This document shows, in pieces, positions 19,159 to 20,453 of a stretch of DNA of 20,453 nt (the stretch's first letter is position 1; the number at the start of each line of letters is the position of its first letter). The stretch is taken from IMG/VR virus record IMGVR_UViG_3300047470_000320, positions 1-20,453 of that record, one strand, 5' to 3'. The stretch comes from a virus. A program made the position numbers and the translations under genes. Below the pieces are notes generated by a model. It was not told where the DNA came from, made no database searches, and saw only the letters and a program-made list of their open reading frames with translations.

Positions 19159-19187
19159 ACCCTAACGCACGCATAGATGCGTGTCTA
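19159..19187 (-). promoter_or_regulatory. Promoter copy D with embedded palindromic operator
   Basis: On the minus strand TAGACA (19187-19182), 17-nt spacer, TAGGGT (19164-19159). The spacer keeps the left half-site and has one changed base in the other. It sits just after the stop of the 157-aa gene and drives the membrane cassette (19069 leftward). The bases after TAGGGT (GGGGTTCGTTG) match copy B. Confidence 0.8.
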
Positions 19188-19191
19188 CGGG

Positions 19192-19665
19192 TCAGCTGCC
19201 CTTGGTCTGGGAGTCGTTCTCTCGCATGTAGTCGCCGAAGGCGTCGGTGGCAGAGGAACGCGTCTCGTACTCGATCTTGCTGACGTAGCCGTTCGGCGCG
19301 GCGAACCGCCACCGCTTCCCGGCGCGGAACGTGAGCCCCTCGCACCGGTAGCGCCCGTGGTAGCCAGCCAGTTCGAAGTCGGCGGCCTCAGGGAACTGCG
19401 CCAGGACCAGCTCCTGCAGGAGGGGCGCCGGGATGGGCTCGCCGTTGATGTGCCCCTCGGAGTTGAGGATGACGGAGGCGCGGACGCGGGCCAGCGTCGC
19501 GGCGTACGCGATCGGGTTCCCGGAGGAGGTCACCAGCTTGGCGGCCAGGTACTCCGCGCGCGGATGCCCGCTCTTGAGGATGATCTCCATCAGCTCCTCG
19601 GCCTCCAGATGGCTGTACCGGGGCTGGGTCCCCTTGATCGCGGGGATGATCTTCGGCTCGGTCAC
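19192..19665 (-). CDS. Hypothetical 157-aa protein
   Basis: GTG 19665 overlaps the stop of the 95-aa gene (GTGA). The N-terminal half is helical ([20 protein letters not shown], 20-39). The C-terminal half is strand-rich with aromatic and basic residues ([20 protein letters not shown], then [20 protein letters not shown]). There is no known motif. It is last in its unit, ending 5 nt before promoter D. The frame extending upstream to 20007 is a shadow. Confidence 0.74.
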   Translation of the reverse strand: MTEPKIIPAIKGTQPRYSHLEAEELMEIILKSGHPRAEYLAAKLVTSSGNPIAYAATLARVRASVILNSEGHINGEPIPAPLLQELVLAQFPEAADFELAGYHGRYRCEGLTFRAGKRWRFAAPNGYVSKIEYETRSSATDAFGDYMRENDSQTKGS

Positions 19666-19949
19666 TGCTGCTCCTTGCGGGTCAGTTCGATGATGAGGGC
19701 GGCCAAGCGCAGGGGGCCGTGGGTGTGGTGGCACTGGGTGCACTCGCGCAGGTGGTCGGCCTCGTGCTGGCGCGCCAGGGTCAGGCAGGAGACGCGGCCG
19801 GGCAGCGGGCGGCAGACGTAGAACCGCACACCCGGCCGGTACAGGCCCGGCGGGATCGGGTGCTTCATGTCCTCGGTGACCTCCTCCAGCGGCGCTTCGC
19901 AGCCGTCGCAGGTGATCACCTCGCCGGACGGGGTTTTTGCGAGGGGCAC
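19662..19949 (-). CDS. Small multi-cysteine (zinc-finger-like) protein (95 aa)
   Basis: GTG 19949 has GGAGGA about 7 nt upstream, overlapping the previous stop. The protein has CDGC at 14-17, single Cys at about 46 and 55, and CTQCHHTH at about 70-77. Pairs of CxxC at both ends suggest a zinc-binding fold. The C-terminus is helical. Function unknown. It is coupled to the 157-aa gene by GTGA. Confidence 0.73.
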   Translation of the reverse strand: MPLAKTPSGEVITCDGCEAPLEEVTEDMKHPIPPGLYRPGVRFYVCRPLPGRVSCLTLARQHEADHLRECTQCHHTHGPLRLAALIIELTRKEQQ

Positions 19950-19952
19950 GGG

Positions 19953-20183
19953 TCAGTCCTCCGTTTCCTGTTCGAGGTCCATGACCACCTTGAGGATCTC
20001 GGGCCAACGATGGCTGTAGTCCAGCAAGTTGGTCGCCACGAGGGCGATGATGAAACGGGAGGCCGTACGGTCCGTGTGACCGGCGCGCACGGCGAACGCC
20101 ACCGCCTTGATCATCATTTCGTTGATGATCAGGTGGCGCATGCTGTCGATGCCGGTGAGCGTCAGCTGCTCGGGTTCCATCAT
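19953..20183 (-). CDS. Hypothetical 76-aa helical protein
   Basis: ATG 20183 lies 3 nt after the upstream stop (TGA-CCC-ATG), with AGAGGA upstream. ATG 20180 is a possible alternative. It is mostly helical: HLIINEMMIKAVAFAVRAGH (17-36) and RFIIALVATNLLDYSHRW (43-60). The long hydrophobic patches could pack as a soluble bundle or be membrane-associated. No family is recognised. Confidence 0.7.
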   Translation of the reverse strand: MMEPEQLTLTGIDSMRHLIINEMMIKAVAFAVRAGHTDRTASRFIIALVATNLLDYSHRWPEILKVVMDLEQETED

Positions 20184-20186
20184 GGG

Positions 20187-20381
20187 TCAGTCCTCTCCGA
20201 TGCGGCCGAACATGCCGTTCATGGCGTCGGCCTGGCAGGCGTCGTAGCCGAAGCCGTATGCCTTCGACAGGCAGGCGCGCACGTTGCTGGCCTGGTGCGG
20301 GTCCAGGCCCAGCTTCTTGAGGGCCACAGTCACCAGCTGCTCGACGTCACGGGTGGCGTCGAGGGTCGGGTCCTGGCTCAT
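20187..20381 (-). CDS. Hypothetical 64-aa protein
   Basis: ATG 20381 lies 3 nt after the upstream stop, with AAGGAG 9 nt upstream. It is a helical protein with two Cys (CLSKAYGFGYDACQ, about 37-50). No motif is recognised. It is part of a run of four genes joined by TGA-CCC-start junctions. Confidence 0.7.
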   Translation of the reverse strand: MSQDPTLDATRDVEQLVTVALKKLGLDPHQASNVRACLSKAYGFGYDACQADAMNGMFGRIGED

Positions 20382-20384
20382 GGG

Positions 20385-20453
20385 TCAGAACTCCTTGACG
20401 GTCAGGTCCAGGCGGTAGCGGTCGGCGTGCTGCAGCAGCTCGCCCAGGCCGCG
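20385..20453 (-). CDS. C-terminal end of a gene truncated by the window edge
   Basis: The last 22 codons are open from the window edge to TGA at 20387-20385 and read GLGELLQHADRYRLDLTVKE then F. Frame, codon choice and the 3-nt junction to the next gene match the other genes here. The product cannot be judged. Confidence 0.6.
   Translation of the reverse strand, partial: RGLGELLQHADRYRLDLTVKEF

Noticed and set aside
12843-19187. Repeated elements as a CRISPR array or transposon ends
   Set aside because: The copies are kilobases apart, each before a gene, with promoter boxes at fixed spacing; there are no spacers, terminal repeats or transposase.

Overview
This window is a piece of a large double-stranded DNA phage genome (free phage or prophage), most likely infecting Streptomyces or a close high-GC actinobacterial relative. 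The DNA is strongly GC-rich and third codon positions are nearly all G/C. GTG starts are common, Shine-Dalgarno (SD) sequences are strong, and promoter -10 boxes read TAGGGT or TAGAGT. The window has 40 genes, all on the minus strand. They are packed with 1-8 nt overlaps (GTGA, ATGA, TGATG) and most are small proteins without recognisable homologues. I see no convincing plus-strand gene, tRNA, CRISPR array, insertion sequence or integrase.

Layout in the direction of transcription, right to left. (1) 20453-11677: a zone of small genes divided into short transcription units by GC-rich hairpins and by a repeated promoter. Three copies of that promoter (near 19170, 15650 and 12857) have TAGACA and TAGGGT boxes with a 17-nt spacer almost filled by a palindrome, ACGCATC-N4-GATGCGT. 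This looks like an operator built into a promoter. A fourth, altered copy near 13500 has become a hairpin. This zone holds several small Cys-rich putative zinc proteins, a possible helix-turn-helix protein, and a membrane/surface cassette (19069-17131). Two cassette proteins share a membrane-anchored N-terminus and a nearly identical 5' leader but carry different outer domains, one PASTA-like and one Cys-rich. (2) 11589-8375: further small genes, two apparently duplicated one-helix membrane proteins, and a bifunctional-type dCTP deaminase/dUTPase. (3) 8279-6525: one large 584-aa gene of unknown function, flanked by hairpins like a moron. (4) 6453-1: a virion-morphogenesis-like block with a 721-aa low-complexity protein whose SD lies inside a strong hairpin, a 418-aa protein with 37-aa tandem repeats, small membrane and unknown proteins, a staphylococcal-nuclease-fold nuclease, a zinc-ribbon protein with a Ser/Asp-rich tail, and the N-terminal 288 residues of the portal protein, which runs off the left edge.

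The likely logic is an early/accessory region under a common repressor or regulator, acting at the repeated promoter-operators, that feeds leftward into nucleotide metabolism and then virion genes. The first gene of most units also shares an extended start-associated sequence (CCGCC just upstream of AGGAG). Homology calls are firm only for the portal, the nuclease and the dCTP deaminase; the PASTA domain is likely. The remaining genes are described from sequence features alone.
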